Shown here piece by piece: positions 54,797 through 63,526 of a stretch of 64,000 bases of DNA. This stretch comes from Gemmatimonadota bacterium. GTDB taxonomy: Bacteria > Gemmatimonadota > Gemmatimonadetes > Longimicrobiales > Gaopeijiaceae. The notes beneath the pieces are model-generated. The model was not told the origin of the DNA, ran no database searches, and worked only from the letters and a program-made list of their open reading frames with translations. The position numbers were made by a program, and so were the translations under genes. The stretch spans positions 18,925 to 82,924 of the forward strand of contig JAPPOV010000045.1 in the NCBI GenBank assembly GCA_028873595.1, written 5' to 3'. The first letter of the stretch is position 1, and every line of letters begins with the position of its first letter.

Positions 54797-55755
54797 TGAA
54801 AATCGTCATCACCGGCGCAGCCGGCTTCCTCGGCTCTCACCTCGCAGAACGCTTTCTGGACGCCGGTCATGAGGTCATCGGTGTCGACAACTTCATCACG
54901 GGCTCTCGCGAAAACGCGGAATACCTCGATCGCTTCGACGGCTTTCGCCTGATCGAGCACGACGTCAGCGTCCCGCTTTTCCTAGATGACGACATCGACG
55001 GCGTTCTCCACTTCGCCTCCCCCGCCAGCCCGGTGGATTATCTCGAACTCCCGATCCAGACTCTGAAGGTCGGGAGCCTGGGCACGCAGAACATGCTCGG
55101 CCTGGCGAAGGCCAAGGGTGCACGGTTCCTCCTTGCGTCAACTTCAGAGGTCTACGGCGACCCGCAGGTCCACCCCCAGCCCGAGACGTATTGGGGCCAC
55201 GTGAATCCTGTCGGCCCGCGGGGCGTCTATGACGAAGCCAAACGCTTCGCCGAAGCCATGACGATGGCGTACCACACATACCACGGTCTGGACACGCGTA
55301 TCGTTCGGATCTTCAACACGTACGGTCCGCGTATGCGTCCGGGAGACGGCCGGGTTGTCTCCAACTTCATCGTTCAGGCGCTTCGAGGAGACCCGATCAC
55401 GATCTACGGAGACGGTCAGCAGACGCGGTCGTTCTGCTACGTGAAGGATGAGGTCGAAGGGATCTTCCGCCTCTTCCATTCGGATCGCGTGCAGCCGGTG
55501 AACATCGGCAATCCACACGAGTTCACGATCCGTCAACTGGCGGACATCGTTCTGGAAGAGACCGGAAGTGAGTCTGCCCTCGACTCACTACCCATGCCGG
55601 TCGACGACCCGAAGGTCAGACAGCCGGATATTTCCGTAGCGAAGGCTCTTCTCGATTGGGAACCAAAGGTGGATCTGCGCGCCGGAATCCGTCAAACTCT
55701 ATCGTACTTCCAAGAACAGTTGACCCGTTTCGACGCGAAGGCCCGGACCATCTAA
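54796..55755 (+). CDS. uxs: UDP-glucuronate decarboxylase (UDP-xylose synthase)
   Basis: SDR enzyme that converts UDP-glucuronate to UDP-xylose. Starts [21 protein letters not shown] with GxxGxxG, then [43 protein letters not shown] and the catalytic Tyr-x3-Lys in [33 protein letters not shown] follows. The VHPQPE-W-G region is typical of UXS. The ATG at 54796 overlaps the ugd stop; the frame is open farther upstream inside ugd but that is not family-like. 319 residues is standard. No xylosyltransferase could be assigned. Confidence 0.93.
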   Translation: MKIVITGAAGFLGSHLAERFLDAGHEVIGVDNFITGSRENAEYLDRFDGFRLIEHDVSVPLFLDDDIDGVLHFASPASPVDYLELPIQTLKVGSLGTQNMLGLAKAKGARFLLASTSEVYGDPQVHPQPETYWGHVNPVGPRGVYDEAKRFAEAMTMAYHTYHGLDTRIVRIFNTYGPRMRPGDGRVVSNFIVQALRGDPITIYGDGQQTRSFCYVKDEVEGIFRLFHSDRVQPVNIGNPHEFTIRQLADIVLEETGSESALDSLPMPVDDPKVRQPDISVAKALLDWEPKVDLRAGIRQTLSYFQEQLTRFDAKARTI

Positions 55756-56658
55756 ATGGTCCTCAGCCACGACCACGTCCACCAACTGGAATCCGAATCC
55801 ATTTTCCTCATGAGGGAAGTGGCCGCGCAGTTCGAGCGGCCGGTTCTTCTCTTCTCGGGAGGCAAAGACTCGATTCTGATGGTGCACCTCGCACGAAAAG
55901 CCTTCGCACCAGCACGAATCCCGTTCACCCTCGTGCACATCGATACGGGCCACAATTTCCCGGAGACGCTGGAGTTTCGGGACCGACTGGTGGACGAGAC
56001 GGGATCGACGCTGCACGTCGGATTGGTCCAGGACTCGATCGACTCGGGCCGCGTCAAGGAAGAGGAAGGTCCCAACCCGAGCCGCAATGGCCTGCAGACG
56101 GTCACGCTCCTCGACACGCTCGCAGAGCTGAAGGCCGATGTGGCCCGCGGTGGAGGCCGTCGCGACGAAGAGAAGGCCCGGGCGAAAGAGCGCTTCTTCT
56201 CCCACCGCGATCGCTTCGGTCAATGGGACCCGAAAAACCAGCGCCCCGAGCTCTGGAACCTGTTCAACGGACGGCGGAACCCGGGTGAACACTTCCGTGC
56301 GTTCCCCCTGTCGAACTGGACCGAGATGGACGTCTGGCAGTACATCGCTGACGAAGAAATTCCAATGCCATCGCTCTACTTCTCGCACCAGCGCAACGTG
56401 GTCGAGCGTGACGGTGTGCTGCTGGCCGAGTCCGAGTTCAATCAACTCATGCCGGGCGAGTCTTGGGACGAGCGGACAATCCGCTTCCGAACGATCGGGG
56501 ACGCTACCTGTACGGGTGCGACCGAGTCGACGGCCGCGACCCTCGAAGACATCATCGCCGAGGTCGCAGCGGCACGACAAACGGAGCGGGGGGGACGATC
56601 TGACGACAAACGCTCCGAGGCGGCGATGGAAGACCGCAAGAAACAGGGGTACTTCTAG
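55756..56658 (+). CDS. cysD: Sulfate adenylyltransferase subunit 2
   Basis: The small subunit of ATP sulfurylase; it forms APS from sulfate and ATP with the GTPase subunit. It has the PP-loop FSGGKDSI at residues 34-41, HIDTGHNFPET near 72 and the SNWTEMDVWQYI motif near 186. It follows uxs directly, with no gap, and the cysNC gene begins in its stop codon (56658). A His/Asp-rich C terminus and a Lys-rich tail complete 300 residues. Together with cysNC it supplies PAPS, for sulfonation of glycan or for assimilation. Confidence 0.95.
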   Translation: MVLSHDHVHQLESESIFLMREVAAQFERPVLLFSGGKDSILMVHLARKAFAPARIPFTLVHIDTGHNFPETLEFRDRLVDETGSTLHVGLVQDSIDSGRVKEEEGPNPSRNGLQTVTLLDTLAELKADVARGGGRRDEEKARAKERFFSHRDRFGQWDPKNQRPELWNLFNGRRNPGEHFRAFPLSNWTEMDVWQYIADEEIPMPSLYFSHQRNVVERDGVLLAESEFNQLMPGESWDERTIRFRTIGDATCTGATESTAATLEDIIAEVAAARQTERGGRSDDKRSEAAMEDRKKQGYF

Positions 56659-58538
56659 TGGACCTCCTACGCTTCTCCACCGCAGGCTCCGTCGACGACG
56701 GGAAGTCGACCCTGATCGGCCGTCTCCTCTACGACACGAAGTCGATCTTCGAAGACCAGCTCGAGGCAGTCGAAGACGCCAGCACGCGTCGGGGTGAGGG
56801 GTACGTCAACCTCGCGCTCCTGACCGACGGGCTCCGTGCCGAACGCGAGCAGGATATCACGATCGATGTCGCATACCGGTACTTTGCGACGCCGAAGCGC
56901 AAGTTCATCATCGCGGATACCCCGGGGCACATTCAGTACACGCGCAACATGGTCACGGGTGCCTCGACAGCTGAGCTCGCGATCATCCTGATCGACGCGC
57001 GAAACGGGGTGCTCACCCAGTCGAAGCGCCATGGATTCATCTCGTCGCTCCTGGGGATCCCCCACATACTGGTCGCGATCAACAAGATGGACCTGGTCGA
57101 CTGGTCGGAAGAGGCGTTCGACCAGATCGCCGCAGAGTACACGGAATTTGCCGAGAAGCTCGGGGTCGACGATCTGTCCTTCATCCCGATCTCGGCCTTG
57201 CTCGGCGACAACGTCGTAGATTCGTCCGAGAACATGCCGTGGTACAAGGGGTCGACGCTCCTGCATTACCTGGAGCATGTGAACGTCGGAGCGCACCGCA
57301 ACCTGGTCGACTTCCGCTTTCCGGTGCAGTACGTGATCCGCCCGGACCAGGACTATCGTGGATACGCCGGGCGCATCTCGTCCGGGACGATCCGCCCGGG
57401 CGAGGAGATTGTCGTACTTCCCTCACGGAAGTCCACGACGGTCGCCTCGATCGAGACCTTTGACGGCGCCCTGGAGGAAGCGACGGCGGGCGATTCGGTT
57501 TCAATTACGACCACGGAAGAGCTCGACATCAGTCGGGGCGATATGATCGTCCGGCCGGGTAACCTTCCGAATGCCGACACGGAGATCGACGCGACGATCT
57601 GTTGGACGTCCGACGAGCCGATGCAGCCGAACACGCAGTACTGGCTGCGGCAGACGACACGCGAGACGAAGGCTTTCATCAGTCAGATCGTCTACAAGAT
57701 CGACGTCGACACACTCCACCGAGACGAAGTCTCGCAGTTCGAGCTGAACGACATCGGTCGAGTCCACCTTACGACCGCCTCTCCCATCTTCTTTGATCGC
57801 TACGCGATGAACCGGGAGACGGGCTCGTTCATTCTCATCGACCCGCACACACAAAACACGGTCGCCGCAGGCATGATCCGCAGCGCGGTCCGTTCGGTGG
57901 AAGACCTGCCGGCGGCAGAGCCGGAGACCGATATCCGGCCGGTCTCCCCGGATGTGGTCTGGGAGGCGTGGAACATCGAACTGGCCGAGCGTGAGCGACG
58001 GAACGGCCACAAGGCAGCGGTGATCTGGTTCACGGGTCTTTCTGGCTCCGGCAAGAGCTCCATCGCCCGTGAGCTCGAGCGCCGACTCTGGAACGCGGGG
58101 ACGCAAACGATGCTCCTCGACGGCGACCAGGTGCGCCATGGGCTCAATGGCGATCTCGGCTTCACCCCGGAAGACCGGACGGAGAATATCCGTCGGATCG
58201 GTGAACTGTCGTCGCTCTTCTTCCGTCAGGGTGCCTTCGTGCTGTGCACCTTCGTTTCCCCGTTCCAGGCGGACCGCGAACGGGCGCGAGAGCTTCTGCC
58301 GGAGGGTCGCTTCGTCGAGGTCTTCGTCGACACGCCGCTCGAGGAGTGCGAGAAGCGGGACGTGAAGGGGCTGTACGAGCGGGCACGCCGTGGTGAGATC
58401 GCGCACATGACGGGGATCAGTAGCCCATACGAGGTGCCCGAAAACCCGGAAATCCGTTTGGAGACGGTGGGTCGTGGACTTGATGAGGTCGTAGCGGAGC
58501 TCATGGTGCGTCTGCGGGACCTGGGAGTGACCGCCTAG
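56658..58538 (+). CDS. cysNC: Bifunctional sulfate adenylyltransferase subunit 1 / adenylylsulfate kinase
   Basis: N-terminal GTPase-type CysN: GSVDDGKSTLIGRLLYDTKS at residues about 10-30 (G1), DTPGHIQYTRNMVTGAS near 90, and AINKMDLVDW near 142 (NKxD). The C-terminal domain from about 450 is APS kinase CysC: WFTGLSGSGKSSIARELERRL (Walker A), DGDQVRHGLNGDLGFTPEDR and VFVDTPLEECEKRD. The fusion makes PAPS in two steps. The GTG start at 56658 shares a base with the cysD stop. 626 residues agrees with known CysNC fusions. It precedes a TPR gene by about 107 bases. Confidence 0.95.
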   Translation: MDLLRFSTAGSVDDGKSTLIGRLLYDTKSIFEDQLEAVEDASTRRGEGYVNLALLTDGLRAEREQDITIDVAYRYFATPKRKFIIADTPGHIQYTRNMVTGASTAELAIILIDARNGVLTQSKRHGFISSLLGIPHILVAINKMDLVDWSEEAFDQIAAEYTEFAEKLGVDDLSFIPISALLGDNVVDSSENMPWYKGSTLLHYLEHVNVGAHRNLVDFRFPVQYVIRPDQDYRGYAGRISSGTIRPGEEIVVLPSRKSTTVASIETFDGALEEATAGDSVSITTTEELDISRGDMIVRPGNLPNADTEIDATICWTSDEPMQPNTQYWLRQTTRETKAFISQIVYKIDVDTLHRDEVSQFELNDIGRVHLTTASPIFFDRYAMNRETGSFILIDPHTQNTVAAGMIRSAVRSVEDLPAAEPETDIRPVSPDVVWEAWNIELAERERRNGHKAAVIWFTGLSGSGKSSIARELERRLWNAGTQTMLLDGDQVRHGLNGDLGFTPEDRTENIRRIGELSSLFFRQGAFVLCTFVSPFQADRERARELLPEGRFVEVFVDTPLEECEKRDVKGLYERARRGEIAHMTGISSPYEVPENPEIRLETVGRGLDEVVAELMVRLRDLGVTA

Positions 58539-58645
58539 GGGAGCCGTCCTTACCCCCGGACAGACTCCGACGTAGCGCTCACGTGTGCTTGGTAGCGCGT
58601 GGACGGCCCCTTTACCGCACCCGCCCCATCCCCCAAGCTTCCCGG

Positions 58646-59368
58646 ATGAGCAACGAACAGCGACATGCGCGACAGGTCGTCGCCGAGGGCGTCAGCGCCT
58701 GGGAGCGCGACGACTTCAAGACTGCCCTCGATACCTTCCAGGGTGTTCTTGAGGAGTATCCGCACTTCGCCGATGTCCAGAACAAGACCGGCCTGTGTCT
58801 CGCCATGCTCGGTCGGCTCGAGGAAGCGCTTGAGCACTTCGACAATGCGCTCGGGTTTAATTCTTCGTATGCGGAAGCGCACCTGAACCGTGGCATCGTT
58901 CTCAATGATCTCGGCCGCTTCGACGAGGCGCAGGCGGCGTTCGATCGTGCGGGTGAGATCGATATGCGAGATTCCCCGGCCTTTCCGTCCGAGGTTGGCA
59001 ACCGTCTCGCCGTCACGCACGCCCAACTCGGAGATCTCTACCTCGTTGCAGACCATCCGGTTGATGCGATCGAGCACTACGGGGCTGCCTTGTCAATACG
59101 ACCGCGATTCATGGACATCCGAAGCAAATTCGCGGAGACACTGATTGAACTCGGGGAACTGGATCGGGCGAAGAGGGAACTCGAGTTGATCCTGGAGGGC
59201 CGTCCGTCTTTCGTCGGTGCCCGGGTCCGCCTGGGTGTGGTTCATTATCGCCTCGGAGAGGAGGACGAAGCGACCAAACAGTGGCGTCGCTGTCTCGAGG
59301 ACGACCCCCGGGATATGCGTGCGCGTGCCTATCTGGCGTCCGTCGACGGGGGTTCTGCGGAAGGCTGA
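58646..59368 (+). CDS. Tetratricopeptide repeat protein
   Basis: A 240-residue soluble protein of TPR repeats: for example ALDTFQGVLEEYPHF, ALEHFDNALGFNSSYAEAHLNRGIVLNDLGRFDEAQAAFDRAGEID, then AIEHYGAALSIRPRFMDIRSKFAETL and AKRELELILEGRPSFVGARVRLGVVHYRLGEEDEA. The start is the ATG at 58646, giving MSNEQRHAR; the frame is open to 58583 but without support. No signal peptide is present. It is a predicted protein-protein interaction scaffold, with partner unknown. The other TPR/BamD genes downstream suggest a common envelope-related cluster. Confidence 0.8.
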   Translation: MSNEQRHARQVVAEGVSAWERDDFKTALDTFQGVLEEYPHFADVQNKTGLCLAMLGRLEEALEHFDNALGFNSSYAEAHLNRGIVLNDLGRFDEAQAAFDRAGEIDMRDSPAFPSEVGNRLAVTHAQLGDLYLVADHPVDAIEHYGAALSIRPRFMDIRSKFAETLIELGELDRAKRELELILEGRPSFVGARVRLGVVHYRLGEEDEATKQWRRCLEDDPRDMRARAYLASVDGGSAEG

Positions 59369-59474
59369 GCCCACTTTCGTGTAGGACGTCCGTTACCATG
59401 AGTCGTTGGTCCAGGTGTGAACGAACTCCCCCGTTCGTCGAATTTCGGCTTGATCCTTGCTGCCCAATTCCGTC

Positions 59475-60452
59475 ATGATTCCGAACCGTACCCACTCGAC
59501 ACGTCTGGTGATGGCCGGCCTCGCGGTCGCTTTCGCGGTGGCGTGTGTTCCGCGCGATACGGAGACGAGTGCGGTTCGAAGAGGCGATGAGGCGTTCGCG
59601 CAGGCCGACTACGACGAGGCGCTCGCCGAGTACCGGCTCGCGATCCGTCAGGGGGCAAACGATCCGTCTGTGACGGCTCGGGTCGCCCACACCTACGTGA
59701 TGATGGGTCGAGTCGACGATGCCGGCGCGTATTATGTCGACGCATCGGCCCGCGACCCGGGGCTCACGGACCAGGCGGTGTCCGACCTGATGCGGCTCGC
59801 GCGTATTGCTCAAGACGGGAACGACCGGTTTGCCATGGCGACCGCGGTGGAGACGGCCTTGGAGCTTCGGCCCGGAGTCGGCGTGGGCGGCATGGCACTT
59901 CCTCTCGCACGTCACTACTACCGCAACGGCGAGTACGGGCGGGCGCTTCCGTTCTACCAAAAGGCTCTTGCCGATGCAGTTGACGAGTCACAGCCGGAGG
60001 TGGTCTTCGAAGTCGGCGTGGCTCACGACGAGATCGGCGACTGTGAGAATGCGCTGGTCTTCTTCGAGCGGTTCCTGACGATGGTTCGCCCTTGGGAGCG
60101 TGGGGAGGCGGAGTGGTACATCGGAACGTGTGCCTACAACCTCGCTCGGGGGTTACTGGACCAGGCTGCGGCGGAAGATCCCGAGCAGGTCGAGGCCGAC
60201 CTGGAGCGGGCGCTCGAGCTGGTGAATCGCACGATCGACGTCGGACAGCCGCAGACAATCCAGGCACAGGCCTTCTTTGAGAAGGGAGAGATTCTCGCGG
60301 AACTCGGGCGGTGTCAGGAGGCGATGGACGCCTATGCACAGGTCCGGTACGCGGACCAGGCTGGAACATTGATCGACCGAGCGCAGGACCGGTTCGACGA
60401 GATCCGTTTCGGACGGGGGCTCGAACACCTGCGCGAAGGCCGTTGTCGTTAG
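59475..60452 (+). CDS. TPR-containing lipoprotein
   Basis: Starts MIPNRTHSTRLVMAGLAVAFAVAC, a typical lipoprotein signal with the lipid-attachment Cys after AVA. The mature part has several TPR repeats: GDEAFAQADYDEALAEYRLAIRQGANDPSVTARVAHTYVMMGRVDDA, GEYGRALPFYQKALADAVDE and others to the C terminus. The ATG at 59475 was preferred over 59457. It probably resides on the periplasmic side of the outer or inner membrane. It lies between a soluble TPR protein and the bamD-like gene, and may assist outer-membrane protein or glycan assembly, but this is inference. Confidence 0.78.
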   Translation: MIPNRTHSTRLVMAGLAVAFAVACVPRDTETSAVRRGDEAFAQADYDEALAEYRLAIRQGANDPSVTARVAHTYVMMGRVDDAGAYYVDASARDPGLTDQAVSDLMRLARIAQDGNDRFAMATAVETALELRPGVGVGGMALPLARHYYRNGEYGRALPFYQKALADAVDESQPEVVFEVGVAHDEIGDCENALVFFERFLTMVRPWERGEAEWYIGTCAYNLARGLLDQAAAEDPEQVEADLERALELVNRTIDVGQPQTIQAQAFFEKGEILAELGRCQEAMDAYAQVRYADQAGTLIDRAQDRFDEIRFGRGLEHLREGRCR

Positions 60453-60462
60453 ATTGCTTGCC

Positions 60463-61254
60463 ATGAAAACCGAAGCTTCACGCATATCGTGCCGCCGGCC
60501 TCTGGCCATCTTGTCGCTCGTGCTCCTCGTCGCTTCTGCAGCGTGCGGTGGTGGCAGCACCAATCGCTTCGCAGGCCTGAGCGCCGAAGAGCTGTTTGGC
60601 ATGGCGACGGAACGGTTCGAGGCTGGTGACCACGGTGAGGCGATTCAGATGCTCGATCGGATCCTGGTCGCGTATGGGGACTGGGCGGGCGTCCCTGATG
60701 CTCGGCTCATGCTGGGAGATGTCTACTTTGCGCGTGGTGACTTCCTGACCGCACGGTCCGAGTATACGCGCTTCATCGATCGGTACGCTGCGCACCCACG
60801 CTCGTCCGAAGCCGCACTGGGTGTCTGCAAGTCACTCGCGGGGCTGGCGCCGAATCCCAATCGGGATCAGGGATACACGCAGGAGGCGATCGCAAGCTGC
60901 CGGAATGTGGTGATCGACTTTGCCGGGAACACCGCGTCCACGGAGGCTGCCCGGATCTCGAACGAGCTGCGCCATACGCTGGCGGAAAAAGAATACTTGA
61001 ATGGCGAGTTCTACTTCCGCCGAAGTCTCTGGGACGCGGCGATCAAGTACTACGAGTTTGTGGCGAGCCTCTATCCCGAGTCCGACTTCGCTGCGCCTGC
61101 TCTGCTCGGTGTGTATCGTGCCAACCTCGAGATCGGCTATGACGACCTCGCTGAGGAAGCTCGGGATCTGCTGCTTCAGCGCTATCCAGATTCGGAAGCC
61201 GCGGCGGAGATGAACGCCGAGATCGCCAGCGAAACGGATGGCGACCGGGGCTGA
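60463..61254 (+). CDS. bamD: Outer-membrane protein assembly factor BamD-like lipoprotein
   Basis: Lipoprotein signal MKTEASRISCRRPLAILSL, with a lipobox ending in ASAAC near residue 26. Downstream are TPR-like repeats with the BamD/YfiO spacing: AEELFGMATERFEAGDHGEAIQMLDRIL, PDARLMLGDVYFARGDFLTARSEYTRFIDRY, RRSLWDAAIKYYEFVASLYPESDFAAPALLG. BamD is the essential lipoprotein of the Bam machine that inserts outer-membrane barrels, which would include the Wzi-like and other barrels in this window. The ATG at 60463 was used over the upstream TTG at 60454. Its 3' end overlaps nadD. Confidence 0.75.
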   Translation: MKTEASRISCRRPLAILSLVLLVASAACGGGSTNRFAGLSAEELFGMATERFEAGDHGEAIQMLDRILVAYGDWAGVPDARLMLGDVYFARGDFLTARSEYTRFIDRYAAHPRSSEAALGVCKSLAGLAPNPNRDQGYTQEAIASCRNVVIDFAGNTASTEAARISNELRHTLAEKEYLNGEFYFRRSLWDAAIKYYEFVASLYPESDFAAPALLGVYRANLEIGYDDLAEEARDLLLQRYPDSEAAAEMNAEIASETDGDRG

Positions 61255-61861
61255 CGGCGCTTCGGCCCATGTGCTGAACGCCCCGGTATCTCCACCGCGC
61301 CGGGTGGGTGTGTTCGGGGGCACCTTCGACCCCCCCCACATCGGACACGTGTCCGTGGCCCGGGATGTGGCTGATGCTCTCGGGCTCGACGAGCTCGTGT
61401 GGGTGCCGGCGTTCCGTTCGCCCCACAAGCCGGATCGTCCGCAAGCCCCGCCCGGTGTCCGGCTGGAAATGGTCCACTGCGCTGTGACTGCCGATCCTCG
61501 TTTCCGGGTCGATGACTGTGAGATCCGACGGAAGGGGCCGTCGTACACGATCGATACCCTGCGGTCGATTCGTGCCGAAGACAGCAACGACATCGTCCTG
61601 ATTATCGGTGCGGACCAGTTCGCCGCCTTCGAGAAGTGGAAGACTCCGGAGGCGATCCGAGCGATGGCGACAATCGCAGTGATGGATCGTGGCGGCGAGG
61701 CAGGGCAGGAGTCTCAGGGTGTCCTCCGGGTGCCCGTCGGTCGCGTCGATGTGTCGTCGACTGCGGTCCGGGAACGGGTCGCCCGGGGTGATTCCATCGA
61801 GGGCTGGGTACCCGATGAGGTCGCTGCGGTGATCGAGCGTGAGGGACTCTACCGGTCATGA
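61238..61861 (+). CDS. nadD: Nicotinate-nucleotide adenylyltransferase
   Basis: Nucleotidyltransferase of NAD biosynthesis: VGVFGGTFDPPHIGHVSVARDV at residues about 23-44 with the HxGH motif, WVPAFRSPHK near 60, GADQFAAFEKWKTPEAI near 128-144, and VDVSSTAVRERVARG near 175 (the SSTxxR motif). Length 207 is typical. The start at 61238 overlaps the end of bamD by 17 bases; the alternative is a slightly later start. It begins a compact cluster of small housekeeping genes with overlapping ends (tsaE, tsaB, rimI). Confidence 0.93.
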   Translation: MATGADGASAHVLNAPVSPPRRVGVFGGTFDPPHIGHVSVARDVADALGLDELVWVPAFRSPHKPDRPQAPPGVRLEMVHCAVTADPRFRVDDCEIRRKGPSYTIDTLRSIRAEDSNDIVLIIGADQFAAFEKWKTPEAIRAMATIAVMDRGGEAGQESQGVLRVPVGRVDVSSTAVRERVARGDSIEGWVPDEVAAVIEREGLYRS

Positions 61862-62322
61862 GGCTCGAGGAGCGGGAGCTCGAACGCTGGGGCGAGCAGA
61901 TCGGCAGCACGGTTCGTGCTCCCGTGGTGATCGCGCTGGAAGGCCGACTCGGCGCGGGCAAGTCGGTTCTCGCCCGAGCGATCGGACGAGGAGCAGGGGT
62001 CGATATCGCGATGCCGTCACCTTCCTACAATTTGCTCTTTCGTTACACGACCCCGGCCGGCATCGATGTCGTGCACATCGATCTGTATCGGATCGGGGCG
62101 ACCGACGAACTCTGGGAGCTGGGCTGGGCTCAGCTGGGCGAAGGGCCCGAGATCGTTCTCGTCGAGTGGGCGGAGCGCGCCGAGACGTTCATGCCTGACA
62201 ATTATTGGGTGATCCGTCTCACCGTCCCCGACGACGAGCCACTGCTCCGCGACGTCGAGGTCTGCCGCGTGGGTCTCCCGCCGGAACTGCCCCCGTTCCC
62301 GATGTCGGTGTCGATCGCATGA
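61858..62322 (+). CDS. tsaE: tRNA threonylcarbamoyladenosine biosynthesis protein TsaE
   Basis: P-loop ATPase of the t6A-modification machinery: GRLGAGKSVLARAIGRG near residues 30-45 (Walker A, GxLGAGKS), MPSPSYNLLFRY near 52, and HIDLYRIGATDELWELG near 75, which carries the family's LYR motif, then VEWAER. 154 residues is usual. The four-base overlap with nadD (61858-61861) and overlap with tsaB (62319-62322) show coupling. With TsaB, TsaD and TsaC it modifies A37 of ANN-decoding tRNAs; TsaD was not seen here. Confidence 0.9.
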   Translation: MRLEERELERWGEQIGSTVRAPVVIALEGRLGAGKSVLARAIGRGAGVDIAMPSPSYNLLFRYTTPAGIDVVHIDLYRIGATDELWELGWAQLGEGPEIVLVEWAERAETFMPDNYWVIRLTVPDDEPLLRDVEVCRVGLPPELPPFPMSVSIA

Positions 62323-62990
62323 TTCTCGCTTTCGACACATCGGGGCCGATCGGATCGGTCGCGGTCGCGTACCAGGGGGATGTGCTTGCGAGGGGTGTAC
62401 TGCGCGTGCAGGCCGGGCATGCGGCGGGGCTGATCCCGATGATCAACGAGGTTCTCGAGGATGCGGACGTAGGTCGAGAGGAGTTGACGGGACTCGTCGT
62501 CGGTGAGGGGCCTGGCTCCTTCACCGGAGTCCGGGTTGCCGCGGCCACGGCCAAGGGACTGAGCAAAGCGCTGACTCTCCCGCTTTGGCCCGTCTCCAGT
62601 CTGGCCGCAGCGGCGCTGGCCGTCGAGGAAGGGGCCGTTCGCTACGCACTCTTCGATGCCCGGGCTGAACGCGTGTACGGCGCGTGTTACGGAGTAGGTG
62701 AAAGCCGGGTTGAGGCGCTCGTTTCACCGCACGCAGGGGAGCTGCGGGATGTACTCGACGGCGACGTTCCTGCGGAGGCCGTCTTCGTTGGCGATGGATC
62801 CGAGAAGCATCGGGCCGTGATCGAAGGGGCGGGGTTTCAAGTCGTCGGTCCGAGCCCGGACGTGTCACGTGCCGACGGGCTTATTCGGTATTGGGCCGCA
62901 TGTCCGGATGGATTCGGTCCGGTCGATGACTCTGGGCGGTGGGAGCCGGAATACGTTCGAGCCTCGAGTGCCGAGCGACTCTGGGGATGA
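62319..62990 (+). CDS. tsaB: tRNA threonylcarbamoyladenosine biosynthesis protein TsaB
   Basis: ASKHA-fold subunit that pairs with TsaD. The start MILAFDTSGPIGSVAVAY, the HAAGLIPMINEVLEDA region, and VGEGPGSFTGVRVAAATAKGLSKAL near 65-90 are diagnostic of TsaB; LFDARAERVYGACY follows. The ATG at 62319 overlaps the tsaE stop. 223 residues is typical. The upstream frame open to 62205 lies within tsaE and lacks family residues. The stop overlaps the rimI ATG (62987-62990). Confidence 0.93.
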   Translation: MILAFDTSGPIGSVAVAYQGDVLARGVLRVQAGHAAGLIPMINEVLEDADVGREELTGLVVGEGPGSFTGVRVAAATAKGLSKALTLPLWPVSSLAAAALAVEEGAVRYALFDARAERVYGACYGVGESRVEALVSPHAGELRDVLDGDVPAEAVFVGDGSEKHRAVIEGAGFQVVGPSPDVSRADGLIRYWAACPDGFGPVDDSGRWEPEYVRASSAERLWG

Positions 62991-63457
62991 CGGGCGGCTC
63001 TTCGCTTCCCGATGGGATCGAGATTCGTACGCTCGGTCCTGACGATGTCGATGCCGTGGTGGAGATCGAGACAGAGGCGTTCACGACCCCCTGGAAAGCC
63101 GACACGTTCAAGAGCCTCATGGATCGTGATGGCGTGGAGCTGATCGTCATGGAGGATACCACCGAGGGTGTCATCGGGTACGCCGTTCTCTGGTGTATTC
63201 TCGACCAGGGTGAACTCGCGAATCTGGCCTTGTCCCCGCTCCGACGTGGAACTGGGCTCGGAAGCCGTCTGTTAAAGCACGTGGTCGACGTCGCGTCCAG
63301 TCGTGGTGTCCACAAACTCTTCCTCGAGGTTCGCTCCTCGAACTCGGCGGCGATCGATCTCTACCAGCGATTCGGCTTCGCAGATGTCGGACTGCGCCCG
63401 GCGTACTATGACAATCCTCGCGAAGATGCTCGGGTCATGCTGCTGGAGATGGCCTAG
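62987..63457 (+). CDS. rimI: Ribosomal-protein-S18-alanine N-acetyltransferase family (RimI)
   Basis: GNAT acetyltransferase, often encoded beside tsaB. It has IRTLGPDDVDAVVEIETEAFTTPWKADTF at the N terminus, then LANLALSPLRRGTGLGSRLLKHVV near 82-105, containing the acetyl-CoA-binding R-x-x-G-x-G/A motif (here RRGTGLG), and LEVRSSNSAAIDLYQRFGFADVGLRPAYY, the RimI C-terminal signature. The ATG at 62987 overlaps the tsaB stop. 156 residues is typical of RimI. Confidence 0.9.
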   Translation: MTGGSSLPDGIEIRTLGPDDVDAVVEIETEAFTTPWKADTFKSLMDRDGVELIVMEDTTEGVIGYAVLWCILDQGELANLALSPLRRGTGLGSRLLKHVVDVASSRGVHKLFLEVRSSNSAAIDLYQRFGFADVGLRPAYYDNPREDARVMLLEMA

Positions 63458-63526
63458 AGGCACAGAGGCGAACGATCCGCCGCATCCTTCCATCCACTCG
63501 CCCCGGTCTCGGCGCGACCGTAGGAC

